The notes: a model not told the origin generated them from the letters alone. DNA of 64,000 nucleotides from Pandoraea captiosa (GCF_902459775.1 NZ_CABPSQ010000014.1:1-64000), one strand, 5' to 3'; counted from the stretch's first letter, positions 1 through 8,261 are shown. Numbers and translations are program-made.

Positions 1-273
1 GAGATCAACGGCGAATTCGGTCAGACGGACGTGGTGCTGGTACTGGGCGCCAACGACGTGGTGAACCCGGCCGCGAAGAACGATCCGGCTTCGCCGATCG
101 CGGGCATGCCGATCATCGAGGCTTACAAGGCCAAGACGATCATCGTCAACAAGCGTTCGATGGCGGCGGGTTATGCCGGGCTGGACAACGATCTCTTCTA
201 CCTCGACAAGACCATGATGGTCTTTGGCGACGCGAAGAAGGTGATCGAAGACATGGTCAAGGCTGCGGCCTGA
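1..273 (+). CDS. pntB: NAD(P) transhydrogenase subunit beta, C-terminal end
   Basis: The reading frame is open from the first base, so the gene starts outside the window; 90 C-terminal codons are visible. They match the NADP(H)-binding domain III of the membrane-bound proton-translocating transhydrogenase. The visible motifs are [10 protein letters not shown] (early), then [13 protein letters not shown] and the DNDLFY segment that folds over NADP. The enzyme exchanges hydride between NADH and NADP+ using the proton gradient; domain III faces the cytoplasm. It ends at TGA 271-273 and is followed 84 bp later by a LysR gene on the same strand. Identification is firm; nothing can be said about its promoter. 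Confidence 0.95.
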   Translation, partial: EINGEFGQTDVVLVLGANDVVNPAAKNDPASPIAGMPIIEAYKAKTIIVNKRSMAAGYAGLDNDLFYLDKTMMVFGDAKKVIEDMVKAAA

Positions 274-357
274 TCGACGCGTGTATGGGGCGCGCCGTCG
301 CGTGCGGCGCGCCTTGGCCATTTCGGTGGCTCACTTTCTCTTCTGGCAGGGCCCAAA

Positions 358-1308
358 ATGAACGTATCGCTGAGACAACTCAAGGTCTTCATGGTCGTGG
401 CGCGCAGCAAGAACTTCAGCCGCGCGGGCGCCGAGATCGGGCTGACACAACCGGCGATCAGCCGCTGCATCAACGAACTGGAAGGGCAACTCGGCCTGCG
501 TCTGGTGGACCGCACGACCCGCGAAGTCGCGTTGACGGACGCGGGCGTCACGTTGGCGGGCAACCTCGATCGTGTACTCGACGAACTCGAAATCGCCCTG
601 CTTCAGACGCACGGCGCAGAAGCGCGCACAACGGGGCGCGTTCGTATCGGCGCCGCGCCGACGATCTCCGCCACCCTCATGCCGCGCGTGCTGCTCGCCT
701 CACAGGCCACGTATCCCGACATTGCGCTCGCGCTCGTCGACCAGATGCAGCGCGCGGTGCTCGACAGCGTTCGCGCGGGCGACGTGGACTTCGGTATCGT
801 GGTCGCCCCGCAAGGCGCCGACGATCTGACGACCGAGCATCTGATGAGCGAGCCGTTCTGTCTCATTTGCCGCACGGATCACCCGCTCGCCTCGCAGGCG
901 GCGGTCCACTGGTCCGAACTCACCGGCGAGAATCTGGTGCTGCTCAACCAGAGTTCGGGCAGCCGTGCGCTGATCGATCGCGCGCTCACCACGCAAAAGG
1001 TGCAGGGCACCATCACGCAGGAGCTGGGACACGTCAGCACCATCTTCCGGATGGTGCAGGAGGGGTTGGGGGTGAGCGTGCTGCCGCCGTTGGCCTTGCC
1101 GCTGCCGGAGAACTCCACGCTGGCAGTGCGTCCGTTGCTGCCCGCGTTCGAGCGCAACATCGTGCTCGTGCGTCGCAAGAACCGGTCGCTCTCGCCGGTG
1201 GCGCATACGGTGTGGGAGCTGATTCATCGAGTCGTGCGTGAGCGCAACAAGGGATTCGCGATGGCAGTGGAGCCGTCGCAAACTGCTTCGCCGATCTCCG
1301 CTAGCTGA
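358..1308 (+). CDS. LysR-family transcriptional regulator
   Basis: A 316-residue protein of usual LysR length. Residues about 3-62 form the winged helix-turn-helix (LRQLKVFMVVA near the start, then GLTQPAISRCINELE as the recognition helix). Residues about 95-300 form the LysR substrate-binding fold with two alpha/beta lobes. The ATG at 358 is preceded by an AGGG about 6 bases upstream, and the HTH begins right at the N-terminus, which supports this start. Its neighbours are pntB upstream and a 506-bp gap downstream, so no target operon is obvious. The ligand is unknown; TTG/CAG-class aromatic or short organic acid inducers are common in the family but nothing here decides it. Confidence 0.9.
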   Translation: MNVSLRQLKVFMVVARSKNFSRAGAEIGLTQPAISRCINELEGQLGLRLVDRTTREVALTDAGVTLAGNLDRVLDELEIALLQTHGAEARTTGRVRIGAAPTISATLMPRVLLASQATYPDIALALVDQMQRAVLDSVRAGDVDFGIVVAPQGADDLTTEHLMSEPFCLICRTDHPLASQAAVHWSELTGENLVLLNQSSGSRALIDRALTTQKVQGTITQELGHVSTIFRMVQEGLGVSVLPPLALPLPENSTLAVRPLLPAFERNIVLVRRKNRSLSPVAHTVWELIHRVVRERNKGFAMAVEPSQTASPISAS

Positions 1309-1351
1309 ATCCTCGATTCGAATCAAAGACTTGCGTCCTCTCATCAAGGGC

Positions 1352-1387
1352 TTGTCCACAGACTTGAACACATAATCTGTGGATAAG
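1352..1387. repeat. 36-bp DnaA-box pair, copy A
   Basis: The unit opens with TTGTCCACA (1352-1360) and closes with TGTGGATAA (1378-1386), which read on the other strand is TTATCCACA, a perfect consensus DnaA box. The two boxes point towards each other across an AT-rich core. A second copy of the same length lies 137 bp downstream. DnaA binding is inferred from the consensus; it has not been shown. Confidence 0.6.
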
Positions 1388-1488
1388 CTGGCGGCGCTGG
1401 CGAGCGATTTGCCCGCGAGTGCCGCCGTCTGATGGCCTTCTCAAAAAATCCCATATCGATCAAGCGCTTGGGTGGGCGCGTCTGCGCG

Positions 1489-1524
1489 TTGTCCACAGCC
1501 TTGTGAACAAAAACGGTGGATAAG
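1489..1524. repeat. 36-bp DnaA-box pair, copy B
   Basis: The unit has the same length and layout as copy A: TTGTCCACA at 1489-1497 and GGTGGATAA at 1515-1523, whose reverse complement TTATCCACC is one base from the DnaA consensus. An additional internal TGTGAACAA (1502-1510) reads TTGTTCACA on the minus strand. The first 10 and last 8 bases are identical to copy A while the core differs, so selection on the ends is likely. Confidence 0.55.
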
Positions 1525-1814
1525 TCGCCACCGCCGTTACGCGCGAGGACCTCGCGGGTGCATTGGGCGATGCGGCGCAATGCCGCGCTTCGTTCACCGT
1601 CGCATTGATGTGAAGCCGGACGCGCATTGCGGGCCCTGTTGCGCAAGATGCACTGTGTTGTCACACAGAGTGCGCTAGAATTCTCAACATCGATTGCAAG
1701 TTCCACAACGCTGGCACTTCGCACATCTCGCTTCAGACGACGTTCCAGCGATATTCATCGACACGCACAAGGCAGCGTTCTGCGCCGTGTCATTCCCACA
1801 CTTTTCCAATTCCG

Positions 1815-3068
1815 ATGACTTCTGAAACAGCGAAGCCACGCACGGGCTTTTGGCCTGCACGCGCGGCAACGATGGCATTACTCTTTTGCAGCGGTTTTCT
1901 TTATGCGACGTGGGGCGTTCATGTGCCCACCGTCAAGGCGATGTTCGACCTGAACGACGCGAGTCTGTCAGTGGCGATGTTCGCTGTGGCCGGGGGCGCG
2001 ATCGTCACCATGTCGCGCATGGCGCGTTGGGTCGGACGCGCCGGCAGTCGGCACGCTAGCCTGCACTCCGGGATCGCGCTCGCGCTCACCAGCGCCTTTC
2101 TCCTGTCGATGCCCAACTATTGGGGCCTCGTGGCATGGCTGGCGCTGTACGGCGCGGCGAATGCGACGTACGACGTTGCCGTGAACGCCCAGGCGGCCAC
2201 GCTCGAAGCGCGTTATCGCAAGCCCATCATGGCGTCGCTGCACGGTTGTTTCAGCCTGGGCGGCATGGCGGGCGCGCTGGTCGGCGGTGCGTGGCTCGCC
2301 CATCAGGGCTCGCCGCAGTGGCACGTCGGGCTGGCGGCGCTCGGGTGCGCGGTCGTGATTGTCGTCGGCGCCCGGTTCATGCAACCGGATATGTTGCCGG
2401 GAGAGGCGTCGGTGGCGAATACGCAGACCGGGACGCCCGCGCGAAAGCACACGCCACCGCCGGTGCTCGACGATGCGGCGCGCCGCAAACTCAACCGCAA
2501 GCTCACGGGTTTCGGCGTGCTCGCGTTCCTTGGACTGGTGGTGGAGGGCGCGATGTACGACTGGACGGCCGTGTACATGCGCGAAGTGGTCGCTGCGCAA
2601 GGCGCGTGGATCGGTGCAGGTTACGCGGCATTCTCCGTGGGCATGGCGGCGGGGCGCTTTGGTGGCGATCCGGTGCGCGCGCGCATGGGCGGTGCACGGT
2701 TGCTGCGCGTGAGCAGTCTGCTTTGCGTGGCTGGGGTCCTGCTTGCGCTGTTCTGGCGTGAGCCCTTGGCGGCCGTGGTGGGCTTTGCGCTCGCCGGACT
2801 CGGTCTGTCGAACGTCATGCCGGTCATGTTCGCGGCGTCGGGCGAAGTGGCGCGAAGTGCCGGAATGGCAAGCGCCGAGGCGATTGCGGTAATGGCGCGC
2901 CTGGCCTATCTGGGGCTGCTGGTCGGGCCGGTGCTGATCGGCGCAATTGCGCATGGCGTCGATCTGCCGGTGGCGTTGGGCGTGGGGCTGCTGTGCATCG
3001 TGCCGATCGCTGTGCTCGCGCCGAAGATGCTTGCCGGGGTCGACGGGCGCGCCGATAGGCCTCGTTAG
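1815..3068 (+). CDS. MFS transporter, YbjJ-like
   Basis: A 417-residue integral membrane protein with about 12 predicted transmembrane helices. The N-terminus (GVHVPTVKAMFDLNDASLS, about residues 34-52, followed by a Gly/Ala-rich helix) is characteristic of the YbjJ branch of the major facilitator superfamily. The central cytoplasmic loop lies at about residues 200-232 and is rich in charged residues. No recognisable ribosome-binding site precedes ATG 1815, but the first helix starts soon after it. The substrate is unknown; the branch is often annotated as sugar or fucose-permease-like without proof. It is transcribed alone and is followed by a short tandem repeat. Confidence 0.85.
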   Translation: MTSETAKPRTGFWPARAATMALLFCSGFLYATWGVHVPTVKAMFDLNDASLSVAMFAVAGGAIVTMSRMARWVGRAGSRHASLHSGIALALTSAFLLSMPNYWGLVAWLALYGAANATYDVAVNAQAATLEARYRKPIMASLHGCFSLGGMAGALVGGAWLAHQGSPQWHVGLAALGCAVVIVVGARFMQPDMLPGEASVANTQTGTPARKHTPPPVLDDAARRKLNRKLTGFGVLAFLGLVVEGAMYDWTAVYMREVVAAQGAWIGAGYAAFSVGMAAGRFGGDPVRARMGGARLLRVSSLLCVAGVLLALFWREPLAAVVGFALAGLGLSNVMPVMFAASGEVARSAGMASAEAIAVMARLAYLGLLVGPVLIGAIAHGVDLPVALGVGLLCIVPIAVLAPKMLAGVDGRADRPR

Positions 3069-3123
3069 GCCTCGTCAGGCCTCGTTAGCCCGGGTCAGCC
3101 CCGGTCAGCCCCGTCAGCCCCCG
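3058..3123. repeat. short imperfect tandem repeat at end of MFS gene
   Basis: The stop codon of the MFS gene lies inside a run of GGCCTCGTTAG-type units. These drift into CCCGGTCAGCC-type units over about 65 bases. Such slippage-prone repeats at gene ends recur elsewhere in this window (19638, 35323, 51603). No function is apparent. Confidence 0.6.
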
Positions 3124-3156
3124 ACGACAGACTGACGATCACGCGCGCCGCTGAGG

Positions 3157-3915
3157 TTACTTCAGTGTGACGGCGACTTCGCCGACGTCCTCGATCACGC
3201 CCCGCAGCTCACCCTTGCCGCTCGCGGGGATCATGCCGACGTACGAGCCGCAGGTAACGATCGCGCCCGCGCGCATGGTGATGCCGCGTTTGCCGTTGTG
3301 GTTGACGAGCCACGTGAACAACGCACGCGGGTCACCGCCGGTGTTGAAGACCTTGGGCGGCGTGATGTCCTGGCCGTTCAGCGTGAAGACGGCCTTCGGC
3401 GTGAGGTAGTCGTAGCCGGCGTCGTAACGGCGACCGCTACCGATCACCAGCGCTCCGTTGTTCTGCAGATCGGCGAGCGCGAAGCGGCTGTCGAGGCCCT
3501 TCCCGGCGAAGCGGCTGTCGGTAATCTCGATGGTCGTGAGCATGTCGTCCACGAACATCATGGCTTCGCGTTCGTCGTAATTCCCCGGCTTGATGTCGCG
3601 CGCGAGGCGGAAGGCGATTTCGAGTTCGAGGCCAGGGCGAAAGAAATCGTCGAGGGCGAGCACGCCACCGGCGTTGCTCACCACGGACGCCGGAATCGGC
3701 GCGCAATTCGGCAGATCGGTCGGCGTCTTCGCACCGACTTTCCATGCGGCAATGGTCTCGCCGAGCAAGTCGAGTGTGCGAAGCTGCACGGCGTAAGCGG
3801 CATTGGCATCGACCGGCAGCAAGGCAGCGGCGGGCGAATCGATCGGCGTGTCGCCACGGCGAGTGTCGGCGAGCAGACGAGCCAGCGATTCGACGGCGGG
3901 TTGGGTCTCGAACAT
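3157..3915 (-). CDS. FAH-fold hydratase, 2-keto-4-pentenoate hydratase type
   Basis: A 252-residue protein of the fumarylacetoacetate hydrolase superfamily, closest to hydratases and decarboxylases of aromatic meta-cleavage pathways (2-keto-4-pentenoate hydratase, 2-oxohept-3-ene-1,7-dioate hydratase). The visible signatures are the WKVGAKT loop (58-64) and the metal-binding ELE (97-99), with a further acidic residue in DDMLTTIEITDSR. The open frame extends further upstream, but the start at 3915 is chosen because AGGAG lies 8 bases before it and the fold begins there. It is divergent from a GntR regulator (4265) with a 349-bp shared control region, which suggests ligand-controlled catabolism. 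The exact substrate is not decided by sequence. Confidence 0.85.
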   Translation of the reverse strand: MFETQPAVESLARLLADTRRGDTPIDSPAAALLPVDANAAYAVQLRTLDLLGETIAAWKVGAKTPTDLPNCAPIPASVVSNAGGVLALDDFFRPGLELEIAFRLARDIKPGNYDEREAMMFVDDMLTTIEITDSRFAGKGLDSRFALADLQNNGALVIGSGRRYDAGYDYLTPKAVFTLNGQDITPPKVFNTGGDPRALFTWLVNHNGKRGITMRAGAIVTCGSYVGMIPASGKGELRGVIEDVGEVAVTLK

Positions 3916-4264
3916 CTTGCGAATCTCCTGAGGGAAGGGCGATGCGCCGGTCAGATGCCGACAGCATGTGGCCCACATCGTATACAAAATTCGTGCGATG
4001 TTGCGCTGCGGCGCGAACGTGTCGCTTTCTCGGTGAAAACACCACACAACGTAGTCAAAATGACGGTGATCTGCGAGAATCTGAGTTCGTAATATTTCGT
4101 AATATTCCGTCGGTTCGCGATAGGTGAGCCGATCAGTATTCCGATTTGTATTCCCATCGTGCGGCGTTCCGAACAATTTCCGACCAAGGTTTGACGCCGC
4201 TCGCGCAAGTGCTGTGCATGCAGTCGCAGTCTTTCATCCAGCAACGAATGACCAAGGCAGGCCT
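3916..4264. promoter_or_regulatory. divergent control region between hydratase and GntR genes
   Basis: This is a gene-free 349-bp region, AT-richer than its flanks. It contains TCGTATACAA at 3978-3987, which resembles the TNGTATACNA operators of FCD-type GntR regulators and lies about 63 bases before the hydratase start. It also has two 11-bp direct repeats TTCGTAATATT (4086-4096 and 4096-4106) with a 10-bp period, so two sites would sit on the same helix face. Binding by the neighbouring GntR protein is inferred. Confidence 0.5.
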
Positions 4265-4984
4265 ATGCACTCCGTCACACTGAACGCCGTACGCGACCAC
4301 ACCGTCCACCCACCGAACACCGATGTCACCCAGCCGATCAGCCGTCAGGCGTTGCATCTCGCCGTGATGGATCGCTTGCGCAAGATGATCACGGAGGGAT
4401 CGCTGCCGCCCGGCGCGCATCTGAACGAGCGCGCGTTGTGCGAGCAACTGGGGGTGTCGCGCACGCCGTTGCGCGAAGCGCTGAAGATGCTCGCGGTCGA
4501 GCGTCTGATCGATCTGTTGCCGAATCGCGGCGCCCGTGTCGTGACACTGTCCGAGAGCGATATCGCCGACGCTTTCGAATTGCTCAGCGGTCTCGAGGCG
4601 CTCGCAGGCGAGTTGGCCTGTCAACGCATTACGCAGGCGGAAGTCGACGAGATCCAGGAATTGCACAGCGCGATGGACGCCTGTTATGCGAACGGCGACC
4701 TTTCCGGCTACTTCGACTGCAACCAACGGATTCACGACCGTATCAACGCGGCGGCGCGTAATGCTGCGCTCACGCAAATGTATCAGTCGGTCAATCACCG
4801 GCTTCAGGCCCTGCGTTTTCGCTCCAATCTGCATGCGGGCAAATGGGAGCGTGCGGTCGAGGAGCACGTCGAGATGCTGCGCGCGTTGCATCGGCGCGAT
4901 GGCGCTACGCTCGGACGACTGCTGCGCGCGCATCTGATGGCCAAATGTGCGGCCGTGCTCGCCAACGCACGCGCGGCAGCGTGA
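4265..4984 (+). CDS. GntR-family regulator, FCD type
   Basis: A 239-residue protein. Residues about 25-92 form the GntR winged helix (GAHLNERALCEQLGVSRTPL is the classic recognition segment). Residues about 105-228 form the all-helical FCD ligand domain, with the conserved Asp/His metal-site pattern partly visible (FDCNQRIHDRI, then VEEHVEML). The start at 4265 is preceded by an AGGC sequence, and longer in-frame starts would add unstructured residues. The gene is divergent from the FAH-fold hydratase, which is its most likely target. The ligand is probably a small carboxylic acid, as is usual for FCD proteins. Confidence 0.9.
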   Translation: MHSVTLNAVRDHTVHPPNTDVTQPISRQALHLAVMDRLRKMITEGSLPPGAHLNERALCEQLGVSRTPLREALKMLAVERLIDLLPNRGARVVTLSESDIADAFELLSGLEALAGELACQRITQAEVDEIQELHSAMDACYANGDLSGYFDCNQRIHDRINAAARNAALTQMYQSVNHRLQALRFRSNLHAGKWERAVEEHVEMLRALHRRDGATLGRLLRAHLMAKCAAVLANARAAA

Positions 4985-5021
4985 CCTGCCGGGGGCGTGC
5001 TTCAGTGCATCCCATGCGGCA

Positions 5022-5711
5022 TCATGCCGCCCGGTTCATGCTCACCAGTCCTTCATTGAGCATGGCCGCGACGTAAGCGTCCGTCTTGCTGCGCAAGTGC
5101 GCTTCCATCATCGGGCGCAGCCGCTTGCCATCTCGCTTGCGTAACAGCGCGAGCATCTGCGCATGTTCGTCCACGGCCTGACGCCAGCGCTCCGGCGTTG
5201 GCGTCAGGCGCTCGCGCACATGCCGCAACCGCGCATTCAGATTGTGGAAGTACTCGGCGAGCGGCCCGTTGTCCGCCATACGCAGAATGCTCAGGTGAAT
5301 CTGCTGATTCAGCGCGAAGTAGGCGGCGTGATCGGCGCGTGCGTAGGCGGCTTCCATTTCATCCTGCAACCGGGCAAGCGCCTCAAGATCTGCATCCGTC
5401 GCTTTTTCGCACGCCTGCTCTCCCGAGAGTCCTTCGAGCACGGCCATGACGGCGAGCAGGTTGACGACCTCGTCAACGCTCACGCGCGCAACTCGGGCGC
5501 GACGCGTCTCGGAAATTTCCACCAATCCTTCATTCGCCAGGCGCTTGAGCGCCTCGCGCAGCGGCGTGCGCGATACCGCCAGTTCATCGCACAGTGCGCG
5601 TTCGGACAGCGGCGCACCGGGGCGCAAGTCGCCTCGCACGATGCGCGCCTTGAGCGCTTCATACGCGGCGGCGTTCAGTGAGGCAGCGGAGACGGTCATA
5701 CGTGAGGCCAT
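5022..5711 (-). CDS. GntR-family regulator, FCD type
   Basis: A 229-residue protein from the ATG at 5711; a second ATG four codons later (5699) and a TTG at 5756 are possible, and none has a clear ribosome-binding site. The wHTH lies near the N-terminus (APLSERALCDELAVSRTPLR), followed by the helical FCD domain with LNQQIHLSILR and VDEHAQML carrying the metal-site Asn/His pattern. It is divergent from the crotonase/CoA-transferase operon, with a perfect palindrome in the shared control region, so it probably represses that operon and itself. It is a paralogue of the regulator at 4265 but clearly distinct in sequence. Confidence 0.88.
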   Translation of the reverse strand: MASRMTVSAASLNAAAYEALKARIVRGDLRPGAPLSERALCDELAVSRTPLREALKRLANEGLVEISETRRARVARVSVDEVVNLLAVMAVLEGLSGEQACEKATDADLEALARLQDEMEAAYARADHAAYFALNQQIHLSILRMADNGPLAEYFHNLNARLRHVRERLTPTPERWRQAVDEHAQMLALLRKRDGKRLRPMMEAHLRSKTDAYVAAMLNEGLVSMNRAA

Positions 5712-5846
5712 CAAAAATGGAATGCCAATTCTGTTCGCATCGGAGGTCGTCGTCAATCTGGAGAACGTATAAATTCCACGTTAACCCTGATTTTTGTGAT
5801 TTTTTATTGCCACCGGTGTGCTGGTGATCTTATCGTTTACAAAAAA

Positions 5847-5858
5847 TTGGTATACCAA
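5847..5858. promoter_or_regulatory. palindromic GntR-type operator
   Basis: TTGGTATACCAA is a perfect 12-bp palindrome with the GTATAC centre seen in operators of FCD GntR regulators. It lies 52 bases before the crotonase start and 136 bases before the divergent GntR start, inside an AT-rich stretch. Use by the adjacent GntR protein is inferred from position and consensus. Confidence 0.6.
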
Positions 5859-5909
5859 ATAATCCAAGTCGGGTGGTGACTTCACGCGCCGACGATCCAG
5901 GGAGGCAAT

Positions 5910-6698
5910 GTGGCATCGACCGTTCTAACCGAACTGACCGGGCAAGGTGGCGCCATCGCGGTGGTCACGCTCAATCGTCCCGAGAAACTCAATGCGTTGA
6001 CCAAGCCCATGTGGCAGGCGCTGGGGGACACCATCCTCACCTTGTCCGCATCGCCTGACGTGCGCTGTATCGTGCTGCGCGGTGCGGGCGAGAAGTCGTT
6101 CGCGCCGGGCAACGACATTGCCGAGTTCGAAACCGACCGCGCCAACGTGGAACAGGCGCGCACGTACGGCGCGCTCATGCATCGCACGCTCGACGCGCTC
6201 GCGAACTGTCCTGTGCCGCTCGTCGCCATGATCCATGGCATTTGCGTGGGCGGCGGCATGGAAATTGCGGCGTCGTGCGATATCCGGATTTGCGGGGAAT
6301 CGAGCCGCTTCGGGGCGCCGATCAACAAGCTCGGTCTTGTGATGGCGCATGCCGAGTTGTCCGGTCTTGTGCATTTGCTCGGGCCCACGAAGGCGCTGGA
6401 AATCTTGCTGGAAGGCCGGATTTTCGATGCGCAGGAAGCGCTTCGCATCGGGCTCGTCACGCGTGTGGTGGCAGACGCCGACGTGGCGCGCGAAGCCCTT
6501 GCCAGCGCGCAGCGCATTGCGGCCGGCGCGCCGTTGGTGGCGCGTTGGCACAAGCGATTCGTGCGTGAATTGGTGAGCGGCAAGCCGCTCACCCCTGCCC
6601 AGATCGACGAAGGGTTCGCGTGCTTCGGCACGGCAGACTTCCAGACCGGCTATCGCGCCTTCCTTGAGAAGACGACGCCGGTTTTCGAGGGGCGCTGA
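5910..6698 (+). CDS. enoyl-CoA hydratase/isomerase family protein
   Basis: A 262-residue crotonase-fold protein starting at GTG 5910 behind GGGAGG. The two oxyanion-hole segments are present: FAPGNDIAEF (64-73) and the GGGMEIA turn (114-120). The first catalytic Glu of true hydratases aligns with E118. The second (rat E164) aligns with I138 in RFGAPINKLG, so standard hydration is doubtful and another crotonase reaction (isomerase, thioester hydrolysis or C-C lyase) is as likely. It is followed after one base by a CoA-transferase in the same operon, so the substrate is a CoA thioester made or used by that enzyme. Probably controlled by the divergent GntR protein. Confidence 0.85.
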   Translation: MASTVLTELTGQGGAIAVVTLNRPEKLNALTKPMWQALGDTILTLSASPDVRCIVLRGAGEKSFAPGNDIAEFETDRANVEQARTYGALMHRTLDALANCPVPLVAMIHGICVGGGMEIAASCDIRICGESSRFGAPINKLGLVMAHAELSGLVHLLGPTKALEILLEGRIFDAQEALRIGLVTRVVADADVAREALASAQRIAAGAPLVARWHKRFVRELVSGKPLTPAQIDEGFACFGTADFQTGYRAFLEKTTPVFEGR

Positions 6699-6699
6699 C

Positions 6700-7947
6700 A
6701 TGACCGATACCCGCAACGAAAACGCAACGAAGGCCGGCCCATTGCAGGGCGTCAAAGTGATCGAGCTCTCGCACATCATGTCCGGTCCGGTGTGCGGCAT
6801 GATGCTCGCGGACATGGGCGCGGACGTCATCAAGGTCGAGAAAATGGACGGCGACGACGCGCGCCGTTTCGCGCCGATCCTCTCGCATGGCGAATCGGCG
6901 TCGTTCATGATGCTCAACCGCAACAAGCGCGGCATTGCGCTCAATCTGAAGACCGAGGGCGGCAAAGGCGTGCTGCGCAAGATGCTTCTCAGTGCGGACG
7001 TCGTGACCGAGAACTATCGCAAAGGCACGATGGAGAAGCTGGGGCTGGGCTACGACACGCTGCGCGAGTCGAATCCCGGCCTGATTTATTGCGCCATCTC
7101 CGGCTATGGGCGCACGGGACCTTACGCGGACAAGGGCGGTTTCGATCTGATCGCTCAGGGACTTTCGGGATTGATGAGCGTGACGGGCGAGCCGGGACAG
7201 GCGCCGATCAAGGCGGGCTCGCCAATCGCCGATATCAACGCCGGCATTCTCGCGGCGCTGGGTATCTCGGCGGCCTATGCGCATCGGTTGCGCACGGGCG
7301 AAGGTCAGGTCGTGGACACATCGCTGCTCGAAGCCGGTTTCCAGCAGATGTACTGGGCCGCCGCCAACTTCTTCGCCAGCGGCGAGAATCCGCCGAAGTT
7401 CGGCTCTGCGAATCCTACGAGCACCCCGTATCAGGCGTTTCGCACACAGGACGGCTGGATCAACATCGGTGCGGCCAATCAGGCAAATTACGAACGTCTG
7501 TTGCAGGTGCTCGACGCGCCGGAGATTGCCGACGATCCGCGTTTTGCGACGAATGCGGGACGCACGGCGAATCGCGACGAACTCGTCGAGCGTCTTACGG
7601 CGTATCTCATGCGAGACACGACGCAGAACTGGGTCGAGCGCCTTGACGCGGTCGGACTGCCGGTCGGTCCGGTGTTGTCCATTTCGGAAGCGGTGACCCA
7701 TCCACAGATCGTGGCGCGTGAAATGGTGGTGCAAACCGTTCATCCGCTCGACGGCCCCACGCGCAGTATCGGCCTGCCGATTCGTTTTTCGCGGACACCG
7801 AAGTGCACGGGTGGTCCGGCGCCCCGTCTCGGCGAGCACACATTCGATGTGCTCGCAGAGTATGGCTTCGACGCCGCGCACATTCGCGATCTCATCGCGC
7901 AAGGCGCAGTGCATGCGCTGGAGAGCGGGGCAGTGGTGACAGCATGA
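6700..7947 (+). CDS. CaiB/BaiF family III CoA-transferase
   Basis: A 415-residue protein of normal family length. It moves CoA between a donor thioester and a carboxylic acid in the cytoplasm. The N-terminal GVKVIELSHIMSGP, the DMGADVIKVE segment and the RNKRGIALNL stretch are family hallmarks. The catalytic Asp that forms the acyl anhydride is D178 in SPIADINAG. It starts one base after the crotonase stop, so the two are translationally linked. Together they suggest activation and then conversion of an unknown organic acid. The substrate cannot be read from the sequence. Confidence 0.92.
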   Translation: MTDTRNENATKAGPLQGVKVIELSHIMSGPVCGMMLADMGADVIKVEKMDGDDARRFAPILSHGESASFMMLNRNKRGIALNLKTEGGKGVLRKMLLSADVVTENYRKGTMEKLGLGYDTLRESNPGLIYCAISGYGRTGPYADKGGFDLIAQGLSGLMSVTGEPGQAPIKAGSPIADINAGILAALGISAAYAHRLRTGEGQVVDTSLLEAGFQQMYWAAANFFASGENPPKFGSANPTSTPYQAFRTQDGWINIGAANQANYERLLQVLDAPEIADDPRFATNAGRTANRDELVERLTAYLMRDTTQNWVERLDAVGLPVGPVLSISEAVTHPQIVAREMVVQTVHPLDGPTRSIGLPIRFSRTPKCTGGPAPRLGEHTFDVLAEYGFDAAHIRDLIAQGAVHALESGAVVTA

Positions 7948-8069
7948 TGTATATGCGCCGTCTGTCATGCGGATTTGCCGCGAGTTGACGCGCCACAGAT
8001 CAATTCGTCAGAACTTCCTTTCCGGGAGCGGGTCGGTTTTGGAACCAACCGTGTCGTAAGGAGGGAGGC

Positions 8070-8261
8070 ATGACCCTTGGCAGACGCTGTCGCAGCACCC
8101 CCGGCCACTCGCCTATTCCGTGGCACTCGCCATGGTCGCGCGTACGCCAAGCGCGTACCATAGGACTTCATTCGCTCGCATTTTCCGGCATCTCGACAAC
8201 GACGGCTGCCGGAAATCCATTCCTCTTCTGTTCCCGAGGTGAGCATGCCGGCACGCATTGA
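8070..8261 (+). CDS. possible small ORF before GH15 gene
   Basis: A 63-codon frame preceded by an unusually strong ribosome-binding site (AAGGAGGGAGG, about 1-12 bases before the ATG). It overlaps the first 17 bases of the GH15 gene in another frame. The product has no recognised domain and a composition rich in Arg, Ser and His, which is not typical of conserved proteins. It may be a leader ORF coupling translation to the glycosidase, or chance. It is listed only because of the Shine-Dalgarno sequence. Confidence 0.25.
   Translation: MTLGRRCRSTPGHSPIPWHSPWSRVRQARTIGLHSLAFSGISTTTAAGNPFLFCSRGEHAGTH

Larger units (their letters stand above)
1309..1814. other. 506-bp intergenic region with paired DnaA-box-like repeats
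   Basis: No convincing gene is present. The region holds two 36-bp near-repeats (listed separately) whose ends are DnaA-box-like 9-mers in inverted orientation. The last 150 bases are clearly less GC-rich and precede the MFS gene at 1815, so they probably include its promoter. A minus-strand open frame over 1344-1724 has no family resemblance and weak codon character, and is left out. Confidence 0.6.

Noticed and set aside
1344-1724. Minus-strand open frame across the DnaA-box region
   Set aside because: No ribosome-binding site, no family pattern, and it crosses the repeat units; treated as chance.
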